DNA from: Clostridia bacterium
GTDB taxonomy: Bacteria > Bacillota > Clostridia > TANB77 > CAG-465
Direction: 5' to 3'
Length of the DNA stretch: 64,000 nucleotides
Assembly (NCBI GenBank): GCA_017626395.1
Contig: JAGAIU010000078.1
Coordinates: forward strand, 148,438 to 212,437
Part shown: positions 41,502-51,062 of the stretch, piece by piece
Numbering within the stretch: the stretch's first letter is position 1
Layout of the letters: each line of letters starts with the position of its first letter
Notes under the pieces: generated by a model
What the model saw: only the letters and a program-made list of their open reading frames with translations
Databases searched by the model: none
Told to the model about the DNA's origin: nothing
Program-made: the position numbers and the translations under genes

Positions 41502-43232
41502 ATGAGAGTACTTTTTGGAATGAGTAGTGATGATACAGTAAAAAGTATCGTTAAATTCTATGAAGAAAAATACGGCGAAAAAATTGAATACAAAATAGCA
41601 TATTATTTTGGACAATTTAGACAAGAAATAGCCAATGGTGATTATGACAGGGCTGTATTGAGTGAAGAATTAGAAAAGTTATCTACTAGAAGTTATGCTG
41701 AAGCTGATAAACAATTATTTGAATATATTGACGGAATAACAAATAGTTTCGAGGCTAAAAATTTAATATATATTGCTTCTGAAAGAAGAAAATTAGGAGA
41801 TGAATTCCTTGCAAAATTATTTGTTCTAGGTGTATATACTACACTTACAGGTTCAGATAGAACAAAAGGAAAAGTTTGTGCCGCTATAGAAACTCCAACT
41901 ACTAAGAAGGAAGCTAGAAAATATTACGGTAATTTAACTCCTAATCAAATATATAACAAAGCTGAAGTTAAAGAACTAGAATTAAAAAATATAATAGCAT
42001 ACTTTAAAAATCTTAATGGGGATACAACTAAATATAATGAAATATTTGAAAGAGTTGTAAATCAATATACAACTGAACAAATGGGAATTATAATACAGTA
42101 CTTACCTCAAGATGTAAAAGAGTATTTAGAAAAAAACAGTAAAGCATATAAAAACATAATAGAATCTTCTGGTATTAAGACAAGTACTGCAACACAGCAA
42201 CAACCTCAACAACAAACACAGATTATTAATAAAGATGCTGGTTCTAATGGAATAGAAATTCAAAGCGGTAAGGAAATAGCTCAAAAAATAGTAGTAAAAG
42301 AACCAGTAGAAAAAATTGTAGAGAAAAAAGTTATACAAGAAAAAGTTATAACTCAAGTTGTAGAGAAAAAAGTTGTGGAACAATATTTTGATGTACCAGA
42401 AGACTATAAAAAAACTGTATGTTTTGTTGGTGCTCCAAAAACAGGAACAACTTTCTGTATAAATGCTATAGGAACATATTTAGCTAAGCAAAAAATAAAA
42501 ACTGCTATGGTAGACTTAACAAGAAAAAGAGATTTGTATACAATATATACTTATGATAATACAGGAAAAAGAAATATTGCTGGTGAAAGCTTAAGATATG
42601 CTTCAAGTGGTAAAAACGAACCACTTGTATATGAAAAATTAAGTGTATATACAGCAGTTCCTGGTGAAGATAGAAAGTCATATAATCCTAATGTGCTTGT
42701 AGATACAATAGTAAAAAATAACAATGTTGTACTTATAGATGCAGATTTTAGTACACCACTTGATTATTTTAGACTAGCACAAGACATATATATAGTACAG
42801 GATATGAATGTATTAAACATTAATCAAATAACTATTTTCTTAAGAGAGTTAAAACAACGTGGAATAGGCATGGAAAAAGTTAAAATTATAATAAATAAAT
42901 ATGTAAATTGTGCTCTATCATCAAAAGATATAATAGATGGTATTGCTACATATACAAGTTATGATTTAAAAATGTTTGACGAATTGTTCAATCCTAAAAG
43001 AGTACAATACTTTATATTACCATTCGATGTTGAAAACTATACTAAATATGTGGAAATGGTGTATAAATATTCAAATAAATTTTCTAGTTTTACTAAAAAC
43101 TTCCAAGAAAATTTAAATGAAATAATAAATAGTATATATCCAACAAAAGGAAAAGTAAGCATTGAAGAAGAACACTATACAGAAGAAGGCTCTAAAAAAG
43201 GTAAAGGATTTGGGCTATTTAAGAAAAAATAA
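41502..43232 (+). CDS. CpaE-like protein with degenerate SIMIBI ATPase domain
   Basis: 576 residues. The N-terminal 1-60 resembles a receiver-like domain (VLFGMSSDDTV). A helical middle part (about 60-225) leads to a Gln-rich linker (PQQQTQ) and a Val/Lys/Glu repeat (about 262-296). The C-terminal domain (about 305-540) is ParA/MinD-like. Its P-loop reads GAPKTGTTF, where the usual GKT/S lysine is missing, while VVLIDADFS keeps the Walker B Asp. It may bind but not hydrolyse ATP. CpaE relatives localise Tad pilus machinery. Basic C-terminal tail. Confidence 0.7.
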   Translation: MRVLFGMSSDDTVKSIVKFYEEKYGEKIEYKIAYYFGQFRQEIANGDYDRAVLSEELEKLSTRSYAEADKQLFEYIDGITNSFEAKNLIYIASERRKLGDEFLAKLFVLGVYTTLTGSDRTKGKVCAAIETPTTKKEARKYYGNLTPNQIYNKAEVKELELKNIIAYFKNLNGDTTKYNEIFERVVNQYTTEQMGIIIQYLPQDVKEYLEKNSKAYKNIIESSGIKTSTATQQQPQQQTQIINKDAGSNGIEIQSGKEIAQKIVVKEPVEKIVEKKVIQEKVITQVVEKKVVEQYFDVPEDYKKTVCFVGAPKTGTTFCINAIGTYLAKQKIKTAMVDLTRKRDLYTIYTYDNTGKRNIAGESLRYASSGKNEPLVYEKLSVYTAVPGEDRKSYNPNVLVDTIVKNNNVVLIDADFSTPLDYFRLAQDIYIVQDMNVLNINQITIFLRELKQRGIGMEKVKIIINKYVNCALSSKDIIDGIATYTSYDLKMFDELFNPKRVQYFILPFDVENYTKYVEMVYKYSNKFSSFTKNFQENLNEIINSIYPTKGKVSIEEEHYTEEGSKKGKGFGLFKKK

Positions 43233-43276
43233 TTGTATGTAATTTTTTGATTATATATTTTAAGGAGTGTGATATT

Positions 43277-43522
43277 ATGGATCAAAATACAACAGTATTC
43301 AAACCACAAAAAGATGAATCTAAAAGAGTAAAAGAAATTATGGAGCAAGTTGTGGCTGCTCTAAAAGATAAGGGATATGAACCTACAGGTCAAATAATCG
43401 GATACATATTATCTGGAGACCCAACATACATAACATCTCATCAAAATGCAAGAGCTTTAATATGCAAAATTGAAAGAGATGACCTATTACAAGAAATGCT
43501 TAAAAAGTATTTAGACTTATAG
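43277..43522 (+). CDS. ireB: IreB family regulatory phosphoprotein
   Basis: 81 residues from the ATG at 43277 after AAGGAG. The sequence FKPQKDES...KGYEP..QIIGYILSGDPTYITSHQNAR is characteristic of IreB (UPF0297/DUF965). In Enterococcus IreB is phosphorylated on threonines by the PASTA kinase IreK and tunes cephalosporin tolerance. Conserved neighbour of ruvX and DUF1292 genes, as here. Confidence 0.93.
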   Translation: MDQNTTVFKPQKDESKRVKEIMEQVVAALKDKGYEPTGQIIGYILSGDPTYITSHQNARALICKIERDDLLQEMLKKYLDL

Positions 43523-43529
43523 GTGTTAT

Positions 43530-43946
43530 ATGAAGAGAATATTAGGAATAGATTATGGAGATGTCAGAGTTGGTCTTGCCATCTCCGATTCTTTGAGAAT
43601 AACTGCACAAGGGTTGGAGACTTTAGTTATAAATGGTAGTGATAAAAAATTCATTAGTGGTATTAGAAAATTAATGACTGAGTATGATTTTGAGGAAGTT
43701 GTTATTGGATACCCTAAAAATATGAATGGTACAAAATCTCCAAAAACTGAAAAAGTAGATGAACTTATACCTAAACTTGAAGAGTTAGGATTAACGGTAC
43801 ATAAATGGGATGAAAGACTTACTACTGTTTCTGCTTACAGAACTATGAAGGAAATGAACATATCTCAAAAAAATAAAAATAGAGTTGCAGATAGATTCGC
43901 TGCAACATATATCTTAGAAGGATATTTAAATATGTTATCTAAATAA
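43530..43946 (+). CDS. ruvX: RuvX/YqgF nuclease-like protein
   Basis: 138 residues of the RNase H-like YqgF fold. GIDYGDVRVGLAISD at the N-terminus, VIGYPKNMNGT in the middle and KWDERLTTV near 92 give the acidic active-site residues. Family members process the 5' end of pre-16S rRNA or resolve Holliday junctions. Seven bases after ireB. Confidence 0.93.
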   Translation: MKRILGIDYGDVRVGLAISDSLRITAQGLETLVINGSDKKFISGIRKLMTEYDFEEVVIGYPKNMNGTKSPKTEKVDELIPKLEELGLTVHKWDERLTTVSAYRTMKEMNISQKNKNRVADRFAATYILEGYLNMLSK

Positions 43947-43989
43947 CATGTTAGATATAAATAACAACCATAATAAGGAGGAAATTAAA

Positions 43990-44328
43990 ATGGAGAATGA
44001 AGAAGTTATGGGTTGCTCAGGATCTTGTGGATCTTGTGGCGGATGTGGACACGATCATGATCATGACGATGCTCTACCAATATTAGTATTAACAGATGAA
44101 AATGGAAAAGATGTTACTTTTGAAAAACTAGATACAGTAGTTTTAGAAGATGGTAGATCTTTCTTAATTCTTTCTGAATTAAAAGACGAAGAAGCAGAAG
44201 AAATTGAAGTTGTTATACTTGAAATAAAAGAAGAAGATGGCGAAGAAGTATACGATACAGTTACTGATGAAGAACTATCTAAAGAAGTATATTCTAAATT
44301 CTTAAAACAACAAGGGATTGAAGAATAG
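43990..44328 (+). CDS. DUF1292 protein with Cys/His-rich N-terminal extension
   Basis: 112 residues from the ATG at 43990 after AAGGAGG. The C-terminal part is the acidic DUF1292 (YrzB) domain found next to ruvX in Firmicutes. The N-terminus holds CSGSCGSCGGCGHDHDHDD, a run of four Cys and three His that YrzB lacks and that could bind zinc or another metal. Cys-rich stretch and acidic remainder make a possible metal chaperone or sensor; that is inference. Confidence 0.85.
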   Translation: MENEEVMGCSGSCGSCGGCGHDHDHDDALPILVLTDENGKDVTFEKLDTVVLEDGRSFLILSELKDEEAEEIEVVILEIKEEDGEEVYDTVTDEELSKEVYSKFLKQQGIEE

Positions 44329-44336
44329 TAAATATT

Positions 44337-44367
44337 AAAAACACGTTCAAACAGAACGTGTTTTTTT
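44337..44367 (+). terminator. Terminator of the ireB-ruvX-DUF1292 unit
   Basis: AAAAACACGTTC-AAACA-GAACGTGTTTTTTT. Confidence 0.93.
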
Positions 44368-44479
44368 GCCTTGTGATATTTTTGAAAAGTATATGTAAGT
44401 AGTGAATTTTTGGTGAAAAGAGACATAATCAGTTTATTTTTGGCATCCACTGTGGTATAATAACTAACGGTGATAAGAA

Positions 44480-45745
44480 ATGGAAAATGCATACAGACTA
44501 TTTAACATTAGTCAAGAACTAGAAGATATTGCAAGAAGATCAGAAGAAGAAATAAAAGAGCAATTTAAACAAATAGAAGAAACAGCTTTATATAATCAAG
44601 CAAGAGTATTAAAAGCTTTCCAAAGTGTTCCAGTAACACAAGTTCATTTTCAAAAAACAACTGGTTATGGGCATGGAGATATTGGTAGAGAAGCTATAGA
44701 AAAACTTTATGCTAATTTATTCGAAACAGAAGATGCCTTAGTTAGAGTACAATTTGTAAGTGGAACTCATACACTAGCTACTGCATTAAAAGGTGTTTTA
44801 AATTATGGTGATGAAATGGTTGCTATTTCAGGAAGACCATATGATACACTTTGTACAGTAATCGGGTTAGAAGAAAATGATAAATCATTAATCAATAGCG
44901 GTATAAAATATTCACAAATAGATTTAGGTGAAAACGATAATTTTAAATGTGAAGAAATAAAAGAATATTTAAAAAATAATAAAGTAAAATTAGTACATAT
45001 TCAAAGATCAAGAGGATATGCAGTAAGAAAAGCATTACTAATTTCAGATATAGAAAATGTAATAAAAGAAATTAGAAGTGTAGATAAAGATGTAATTATA
45101 TTTGTAGATAACTGTTACGGTGAATTTACAGAAGAAAAAGAACCAACAGCAGTAGGTGCGGATATTTGTTGCGGAAGTTTAATTAAAAATGCTGGTGGCG
45201 GTCTATGTGAAATGGGTGGCTACGTATGTGGTAGAGAAGATTTAATAGAAAAAGTCGTTCAAGAATTATACTGTCCAGGACTTGGAAAAGAAAATGGTGC
45301 AACATTAGGACAGAATCAAAATATAATTCAAGGATTATTTATGGCTCCAACTGTAGTAGCATCAGCTTTAAAAGCAATGACATTTGCAGCAAGACTTTTA
45401 GAAAATTTAGGATTAGATGTGTTCCCTAAATCTACAGATAAAAGAAGTGATATAGTACAAATAATAAACTTTAGAGATAAAGATAAATTAATAAAATTCA
45501 TACAAGGTATACAATTTGCATCTCCAATAGATAGCAATGTAGTACCAATGCCATGGGCAATGCCTGGATATGCAGACGAAGTAATTATGGCTGCTGGTAC
45601 ATTTATGGAAGGTGCATCTATTGAGTTATCTGCAGATTCACCTATGAGAGAGCCATATGCAGCATACATGCAAGGTGGACTTTCATATGAATCAGCAAAG
45701 CTTGCTATATTAATAGCTACTCAAAAAATGTTAGGAGATAATTAA
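44480..45745 (+). CDS. PLP-dependent enzyme of the YnbB / methionine gamma-lyase-like family
   Basis: 421 residues of the fold I aminotransferase superfamily, PF06838. The PLP Lys lies in GSLIKNAGGG near residue 238; the FVDNCYGEF Asp near 210 supports the pyridine ring. It is often annotated as aluminium resistance protein, without firm biochemistry. GGTGATAAG precedes the ATG, and an extended -10 (TGGTATAAT) ends at 44461. The HI0933-type flavoprotein starts at its stop codon. Confidence 0.88.
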   Translation: MENAYRLFNISQELEDIARRSEEEIKEQFKQIEETALYNQARVLKAFQSVPVTQVHFQKTTGYGHGDIGREAIEKLYANLFETEDALVRVQFVSGTHTLATALKGVLNYGDEMVAISGRPYDTLCTVIGLEENDKSLINSGIKYSQIDLGENDNFKCEEIKEYLKNNKVKLVHIQRSRGYAVRKALLISDIENVIKEIRSVDKDVIIFVDNCYGEFTEEKEPTAVGADICCGSLIKNAGGGLCEMGGYVCGREDLIEKVVQELYCPGLGKENGATLGQNQNIIQGLFMAPTVVASALKAMTFAARLLENLGLDVFPKSTDKRSDIVQIINFRDKDKLIKFIQGIQFASPIDSNVVPMPWAMPGYADEVIMAAGTFMEGASIELSADSPMREPYAAYMQGGLSYESAKLAILIATQKMLGDN

Positions 45746-46980
45746 TGAAAGTAATAGTTGTGGGAGCAGGTGCTGCTGGAATGATGGCAGCAATAACTGC
45801 TGCAAAACAAGGAAATAACGTTACTATAATAGAAAAAACATCAAGTGCAGGAAATAAGATAAAAATCACAGGAAAAGGTAGATGTAATGTAACTTTTGAT
45901 GGTGATATAGATGACTTTAAAAGAAACATTGTTAAAAACGATAAGTTCATGTATAGCTCTTTTATGAATTATACAAATAATGATGTTGTAGAATATTTTG
46001 AAAGTCTTGGTGTAAAAACTAAAGTAGAACGTGGTGGAAGAGTATTTCCACAAAGTGATAAAGCAACGGATATTGTAAATGCATTAAAAGGCGAATTAAC
46101 AAGATATAATGTAAAAATATTATATAATACATCACTTGAAGATTTAATAGTAAAAGACAATGTTTTAACAGGTATAAAAACAAGCATTGGTGCATATGAA
46201 GCAGATAAAGTTATTATATGTACTGGTGGGAAAAGCTATAAGTCAACAGGAAGTAGTGGAGAATGTTATGATATAGTTAAAAAATATGGTCATAATATTA
46301 TAGAATTAAAGCCTGGACTTGTACCTTTAAAAAGTAATAATAAGATATGTAAAGAACTACAAGGTCTTACATTAAAAAATGTGGGATTTAAAATTACAGA
46401 TAACGGAAAAGTAATTTATGATTCTTTCGGTGAGATGTTATTTGCCCATTTTGGACTTACAGGACCAATAGTATTAAGTGGTAGTAGTTTGCTTAATAGA
46501 GTGGATAATGTGGGTGAAAAGTTTACAAAAAACAGCATTTGTGGTATAATAGACATGAAGCCAGCGCTAAACCTCGAAACACTTGATAAGAGGATACAAC
46601 GAGATTTTGATAAGTATTCAAATAAAGAATTTAAAAATGCACTTATTGACTTATTACCTCAAAAGCTAATACCTGTAGTTATAGAATTAAGTGGAATAAA
46701 TCCAGATAAGAAAGTACATCAAATAACTAGAGAAGAAAGAATTAAATTAGTACATACAATTAAGAACATAGAAGTTAATATTAATGGGCTTATGCCAATC
46801 GACATAGCTATAATAACTTGTGGAGGAGTTGATGTAAAACAAGTAAATCCTAAAACTATGGAATCTAAATTGGTGAAAAATTTATTCTTTGCAGGAGAAA
46901 TTTTAGACGTAGATGCTTATACTGGAGGTTTTAACTTACAAATAGCTTTTTCAACAGCGGTAGCAGCTGGTAAAAATTAA
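45745..46980 (+). CDS. HI0933/YtfP-family FAD-dependent oxidoreductase
   Basis: 411 residues. The dinucleotide fold GAGAAGMMAAITAA starts at residue 7, and KIKITGKGRCNVT near 39 is the family signature. Middle and C-terminal FAD contacts include CTGGKSYKSTGSSG and AGEILDVDAYTGGFNLQ. Physiological substrate unknown. The ATG overlaps the preceding TAA (TAATG), so the pair is translationally coupled. Confidence 0.9.
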   Translation: MKVIVVGAGAAGMMAAITAAKQGNNVTIIEKTSSAGNKIKITGKGRCNVTFDGDIDDFKRNIVKNDKFMYSSFMNYTNNDVVEYFESLGVKTKVERGGRVFPQSDKATDIVNALKGELTRYNVKILYNTSLEDLIVKDNVLTGIKTSIGAYEADKVIICTGGKSYKSTGSSGECYDIVKKYGHNIIELKPGLVPLKSNNKICKELQGLTLKNVGFKITDNGKVIYDSFGEMLFAHFGLTGPIVLSGSSLLNRVDNVGEKFTKNSICGIIDMKPALNLETLDKRIQRDFDKYSNKEFKNALIDLLPQKLIPVVIELSGINPDKKVHQITREERIKLVHTIKNIEVNINGLMPIDIAIITCGGVDVKQVNPKTMESKLVKNLFFAGEILDVDAYTGGFNLQIAFSTAVAAGKN

Positions 46981-46993
46981 GGAGGAATGTTAT

Positions 46994-48142
46994 ATGGAAG
47001 ATAACAAAAACGAGTATGTGGTTGTCCCTGAAAGAAAGGATAACAAAAGTTTAAGAGTTGTTACAATAGTAATTGGAGCAATTCTATTATCTGTCGTTAG
47101 TTCACTTGTAACATACTTTTTAGTTACAAGAGGTAATGAATTAATGATAAGTGGAGTAAATACTACGTATAATGTAGAAAACGTAGAAAATCCTGTCGTA
47201 GCAGTAGCTAAAGTAGCAGGACCATCAGTAGTAGGAGTAAAAGTAGATTACTACTTACAAGGTATGTTTGGACAATTAGAAGAAACTTCAGCAGAAGGTT
47301 CAGGGATTGTATATTCAGAAGATGGATATATAATAACAAACTATCATGTTGTTGAAGATGCAGTAAATTCAACAAGTGCTGCTGTAACAGTTACTTTATC
47401 AGATGATCAAGAATATGAAGCGGAAATAATTGGTTGGGATGAAGTAACAGATTTAGCAGTATTAAAAATTGAAGCAACTGGACTTACACCAGCAACTTTT
47501 GGCGATTCTTCAAAATTAGAAGTTGGTGAGCTTGCGGTAGCAATAGGTAACCCATTAGGTCAAGAATTTGCGGGAAGTGTTACAGTTGGATATGTATCTG
47601 CTTTAAATAGAAGTGTAACAACTGATGGTAGAACACAACAATTAATACAAACAGATGCAGCAATAAACCCTGGTAATAGTGGTGGAGCATTAGTAAATGC
47701 TAAAGGTGAAGTAATTGGAATTAACACAGCAAAAATTACAGATACAACAGTTGAAGGACTAGGATTTGCTATTCCAAGTAATGATGCGGTTAAAATAGTA
47801 ACTGAATTAATTCAAACTGGTAAAATAGTAAGACCATATATTGGTATTTATGGTATTGACTTAGATTCTGTAACAGCTAAAAGAAATAGACTAGTTGAAG
47901 GTGTGTATATTTACCAAGTATTTTCAGATACACCAGCAGATGATGCAGGATTATCTAAAGGAGATATAATAGTAGAGTTTGATGGTACAGCAGTTACAAC
48001 AAAACAAGAACTAAATGATTTGAAAAATACTAAATCTATAGGAGATACAGTAAAAATTAAATACTATAGATCTGGTGAATATTATGAAGTAGATCTTGTA
48101 TTAACAGGTGATGCTGATACTAATGGTAGTGTAACAAACTAA
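46994..48142 (+). CDS. HtrA/DegP-type serine protease with PDZ domain
   Basis: 382 residues. A cytoplasmic tail and one helix (about 22-45) anchor an outside trypsin-like domain with His118 (NYHVV), Asp153 (TDLAVL) and Ser229 (PGNSGG). One PDZ domain covers about 280-370 (DDAGLSKGDIIVEFDG). It degrades or refolds damaged proteins at the cell surface. AAGGAGG precedes the ATG; a terminator follows. Confidence 0.94.
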   Translation: MEDNKNEYVVVPERKDNKSLRVVTIVIGAILLSVVSSLVTYFLVTRGNELMISGVNTTYNVENVENPVVAVAKVAGPSVVGVKVDYYLQGMFGQLEETSAEGSGIVYSEDGYIITNYHVVEDAVNSTSAAVTVTLSDDQEYEAEIIGWDEVTDLAVLKIEATGLTPATFGDSSKLEVGELAVAIGNPLGQEFAGSVTVGYVSALNRSVTTDGRTQQLIQTDAAINPGNSGGALVNAKGEVIGINTAKITDTTVEGLGFAIPSNDAVKIVTELIQTGKIVRPYIGIYGIDLDSVTAKRNRLVEGVYIYQVFSDTPADDAGLSKGDIIVEFDGTAVTTKQELNDLKNTKSIGDTVKIKYYRSGEYYEVDLVLTGDADTNGSVTN

Positions 48143-48148
48143 AAATAT

Positions 48149-48183
48149 ATAAAAGTAACCTAAATGGTTACTTTTATTTTTTT
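48149..48183 (+). terminator. Terminator of htrA
   Basis: AAAAGTAACC-TAAAT-GGTTACTTTT followed by ATTTTTTT. Confidence 0.92.
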
Positions 48184-48242
48184 AGCATTTTTTATAGATT
48201 ATCTGCAAAATTATGGTATAATATAGGAGTAGGAGGCAGAAA

Positions 48243-49505
48243 ATGAAAAACATAAAGAAGATAAGTTTAGTATTGATTGTAATTATATGTGCTTTAGCTG
48301 CAGGAAGTTCACTTTCTGTATGGTACATAAATAAAGATAAAGTTGTAATACCAAAGGTATATTTCCAAGGAGATATGTCTAACATGTTGACTAAATCTGA
48401 TGAAAGAAATATAGTAATAAAATATAAAGATAAAAGTGGAGATAAAGAATTTGAAACTTATGCCAAGATAAAACTTCAAGGAACATCAAGTTTAGCATAT
48501 GATAAGAAAAATTATACAATAACATTATATGAAGATGAAAACTATGAAAATAAAAACAAAATTATAATGAATGAAGATTGGGGAGCACAAAGTAAATATT
48601 GCTTAAAAGCTAATTGGATAGATAAAACACATTCTAGAAATATAGTTACAGCAAGAATAGCAGCTACTATCCAAGAAAAATATGGTGTTTTTACAAATAC
48701 ACCACACAATGGAACTATAGATGGATTTCCTATTGAAGTATATATAAACAACGAGTTTTTAGGTATTTATACATGGAATATTCCTAAAGATGAGTGGATG
48801 TGGAATATGGATGATGAAAATCCTAACCATATTGTTATAAGTGCTGGAAATCATAGTGAAACAACTGATTTTAAAGAAGAAGCAATTGAATTTGATGAAG
48901 AAGGTTGGGAAGTTGAAGTAGGTCATGAAAATGATGAAACTTTAGAAAAACTTAATCGACTTATTACTTTTGTAAAAGATAGTACAGATGAAGAATTTAA
49001 AGAAAATTATGAAGAATATATAGATAAAGATTCAATATTAAATTATATTTGTGTACTATCTGTTAGTGAAGCTTTAGATAACGTTTCTAAAAATTTAATG
49101 TTAGTAACATACGATGGAGAAGTTTGGGCTCCAAGTTTATATGATTTAGATGCTACTTTTGGAACAGATTATAAAGGAGATATATTAGAGTCATATGATA
49201 GCTTTGAATGGAGATTAAATAAATGCTTGTTATTTAAAAGAACAATTGAAACTTTTCCAGAAGAATTAGCAGATAGATATTTTGAGTTAAGAAAAGATAT
49301 TTTAAGAAAAGAGAATATTATGAAAGAATTTGAAGATTTTAAAGCTTCAATACCAGAAGAGTCTTTTGAAAAAGAAGCTCAAAGATGGGCAAACATACCA
49401 GGAGAAAATATTGAACAAATTTCAGAATTTTTAGATTATAGACTTCCATTTATAGATAAATATATGAATGGATTATATGATACAGAAGTAAATGAAGAAA
49501 TATAA
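48243..49505 (+). CDS. CotH-family kinase-like protein, membrane anchored
   Basis: 420 residues with an N-terminal signal anchor (about 7-29). The CotH fold has KIKLQGTSSLAY and KKNYTITLYEDE in the N-lobe, YGVFTNTP and EVYINNEFLGIYTW in the middle, and the catalytic-like LYDLDATFG near 305. In Bacillus, CotH phosphorylates spore coat proteins; this form is exported, so it may act on envelope or coat proteins. TGGTATAAT just upstream is an extended -10. Confidence 0.88.
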   Translation: MKNIKKISLVLIVIICALAAGSSLSVWYINKDKVVIPKVYFQGDMSNMLTKSDERNIVIKYKDKSGDKEFETYAKIKLQGTSSLAYDKKNYTITLYEDENYENKNKIIMNEDWGAQSKYCLKANWIDKTHSRNIVTARIAATIQEKYGVFTNTPHNGTIDGFPIEVYINNEFLGIYTWNIPKDEWMWNMDDENPNHIVISAGNHSETTDFKEEAIEFDEEGWEVEVGHENDETLEKLNRLITFVKDSTDEEFKENYEEYIDKDSILNYICVLSVSEALDNVSKNLMLVTYDGEVWAPSLYDLDATFGTDYKGDILESYDSFEWRLNKCLLFKRTIETFPEELADRYFELRKDILRKENIMKEFEDFKASIPEESFEKEAQRWANIPGENIEQISEFLDYRLPFIDKYMNGLYDTEVNEEI

Positions 49506-49518
49506 TAATAAAATAGAA

Positions 49519-49551
49519 AAATAAAAGCTATATTAGCTTTTATTTTTTTTA
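49519..49551 (+). terminator. Terminator of the cotH-like gene
   Basis: AAATAAAAGCTA-TAT-TAGCTTTTATTTTTTTT. Confidence 0.92.
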
Positions 49552-49687
49552 TCTCTGAACAATATTATGTAAATAATTGACTTTATAACTCAAGTGTTGT
49601 ATAATATACACGACATTATAAAATAAGCATAGTAGAATAATTAATACTATGGTCATCGAGATAATTATTAAAAAGGAGGAGATATTT

Positions 49688-50971
49688 ATGAAAAATATGT
49701 TCAAAGTGTTTTTAACGATTGTAATACTAGGTGTTGCAATAATTACTGGCATAGCTTTAGCAGAATATTATGGGAAATTAGAAGTTCCTGAATTAAGATC
49801 ACAGAGTATGGAATATGGTAGTGAAGACGATAGAATTGAAAGTACAGAACTTTATGAAATAAGGACTAAATATTATGTGGCAGAAAATGAATTTGTAAGA
49901 GCAAGTGTAAGAGAGTTTATAGACAATGCTATTTCTGAATTCAAAAGAGAGAATGTTACACCTGAAAAATTAAGAGATAAAGAAAGAGCTGTATTACTTC
50001 AAGTTATAGATACATATTCTGTAAATGATAATCTTGTTAGTATTAAAATTACTTCAATGATTAAAAAGACATTTGAAGAAGAATATACAACTACAGTAGA
50101 TACTTTTAATTATGACTTAACTCAAAATAAAGAAATTAAGCTTGAAGATATATTTAAAAGAGAATATAAGTCTAAAATAGAAGAACAATATTCAGATAAA
50201 TATAATTTAAGAAAAAATGATATTGTTTTCTATAATAATACAACTGAATCTACTTGCACATATAATAACTTAAAAGAGTACACTAATTCAAAAATATTAA
50301 CTGCTAGCAACTTGAGTATATCTGATGAAGAATATAACACATTAATATCAAATCTTATAGATAAAAACAAAAAAATGATTGCAATAACTTTTGATGACGG
50401 ACCGCATAAAACTAATACACAGCAAATATTAAATATACTTTCTAAGTATAATGCAAAAGCTACTTTCTTTATGCTTGGTCAAAATGTAGAATATTATCCA
50501 AATGTTGTAAAAGAAGTTGCAAATCAAGGACATGAGATTGGAATACATACATGGAGTCATCCACAGCTTACAAAACTATCTGAAAGCGAAATCGCCAAAG
50601 AAATAAACAATACAGCACAAGCTATAAAGAATATTACTGGAGTGGAACCATGGCTTGTAAGACCACCTTATGGAGCTTTAAATAGTACTGTAAAATCTGT
50701 AGTACCAAATCCATTTATACTATGGAACATAGACTCGCTAGATTGGAAAAGTAGAGATAAGGAGCAAATTGTACCTTTAGTTTTAAATGATGTTCAAGAT
50801 GGAGATATAATATTACTTCATGATATACATTCAACAACAGTACCAGCAGTAGAAGAAATTGTTAAATATTTATATGACAATGACTATCAGATAATAACAG
50901 TTTCACAGATGCTAGAAGCTAAAGGATACGATACTACTACCACAAGAGTATTTTATTCTGGACGACAATAA
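49688..50971 (+). CDS. Anchored polysaccharide deacetylase (NodB) with N-terminal PdaC-like domain
   Basis: 427 residues from the ATG at 49688 after AAGGAGGAG. A helix at about 6-24 is followed by a DUF4163/DUF3298-like region (about 55-220) and a NodB deacetylase domain (about 235-415). Catalytic and metal motifs are TFDDGP, HTWSHP, RPPYG and LLHD. It removes acetyl groups from peptidoglycan or another polysaccharide on the cell surface, and the domain order is that of PdaC-type enzymes. Confidence 0.9.
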   Translation: MKNMFKVFLTIVILGVAIITGIALAEYYGKLEVPELRSQSMEYGSEDDRIESTELYEIRTKYYVAENEFVRASVREFIDNAISEFKRENVTPEKLRDKERAVLLQVIDTYSVNDNLVSIKITSMIKKTFEEEYTTTVDTFNYDLTQNKEIKLEDIFKREYKSKIEEQYSDKYNLRKNDIVFYNNTTESTCTYNNLKEYTNSKILTASNLSISDEEYNTLISNLIDKNKKMIAITFDDGPHKTNTQQILNILSKYNAKATFFMLGQNVEYYPNVVKEVANQGHEIGIHTWSHPQLTKLSESEIAKEINNTAQAIKNITGVEPWLVRPPYGALNSTVKSVVPNPFILWNIDSLDWKSRDKEQIVPLVLNDVQDGDIILLHDIHSTTVPAVEEIVKYLYDNDYQIITVSQMLEAKGYDTTTTRVFYSGRQ

Positions 50972-50978
50972 AAAAATA

Positions 50979-51012
50979 GAATAATGAGTAAATTTTTACT
51001 CATTATTTTTTT
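50979..51012 (+). terminator. Terminator of the deacetylase gene
   Basis: AATAATGAGTAAA / TTTACTCATTATT followed by T5 or more. Confidence 0.92.
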
Positions 51013-51039
51013 GCTTATTTACTATTTTTAGTGTATAAT
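51011..51039 (+). promoter_or_regulatory. Promoter of topB
   Basis: TTGCTT (51011-51016), 17 bp, TATAAT (51034-51039), immediately after the preceding terminator. Confidence 0.8.
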
Positions 51040-51062
51040 ATTAAAAGGTTGAGGAGTAAGAT

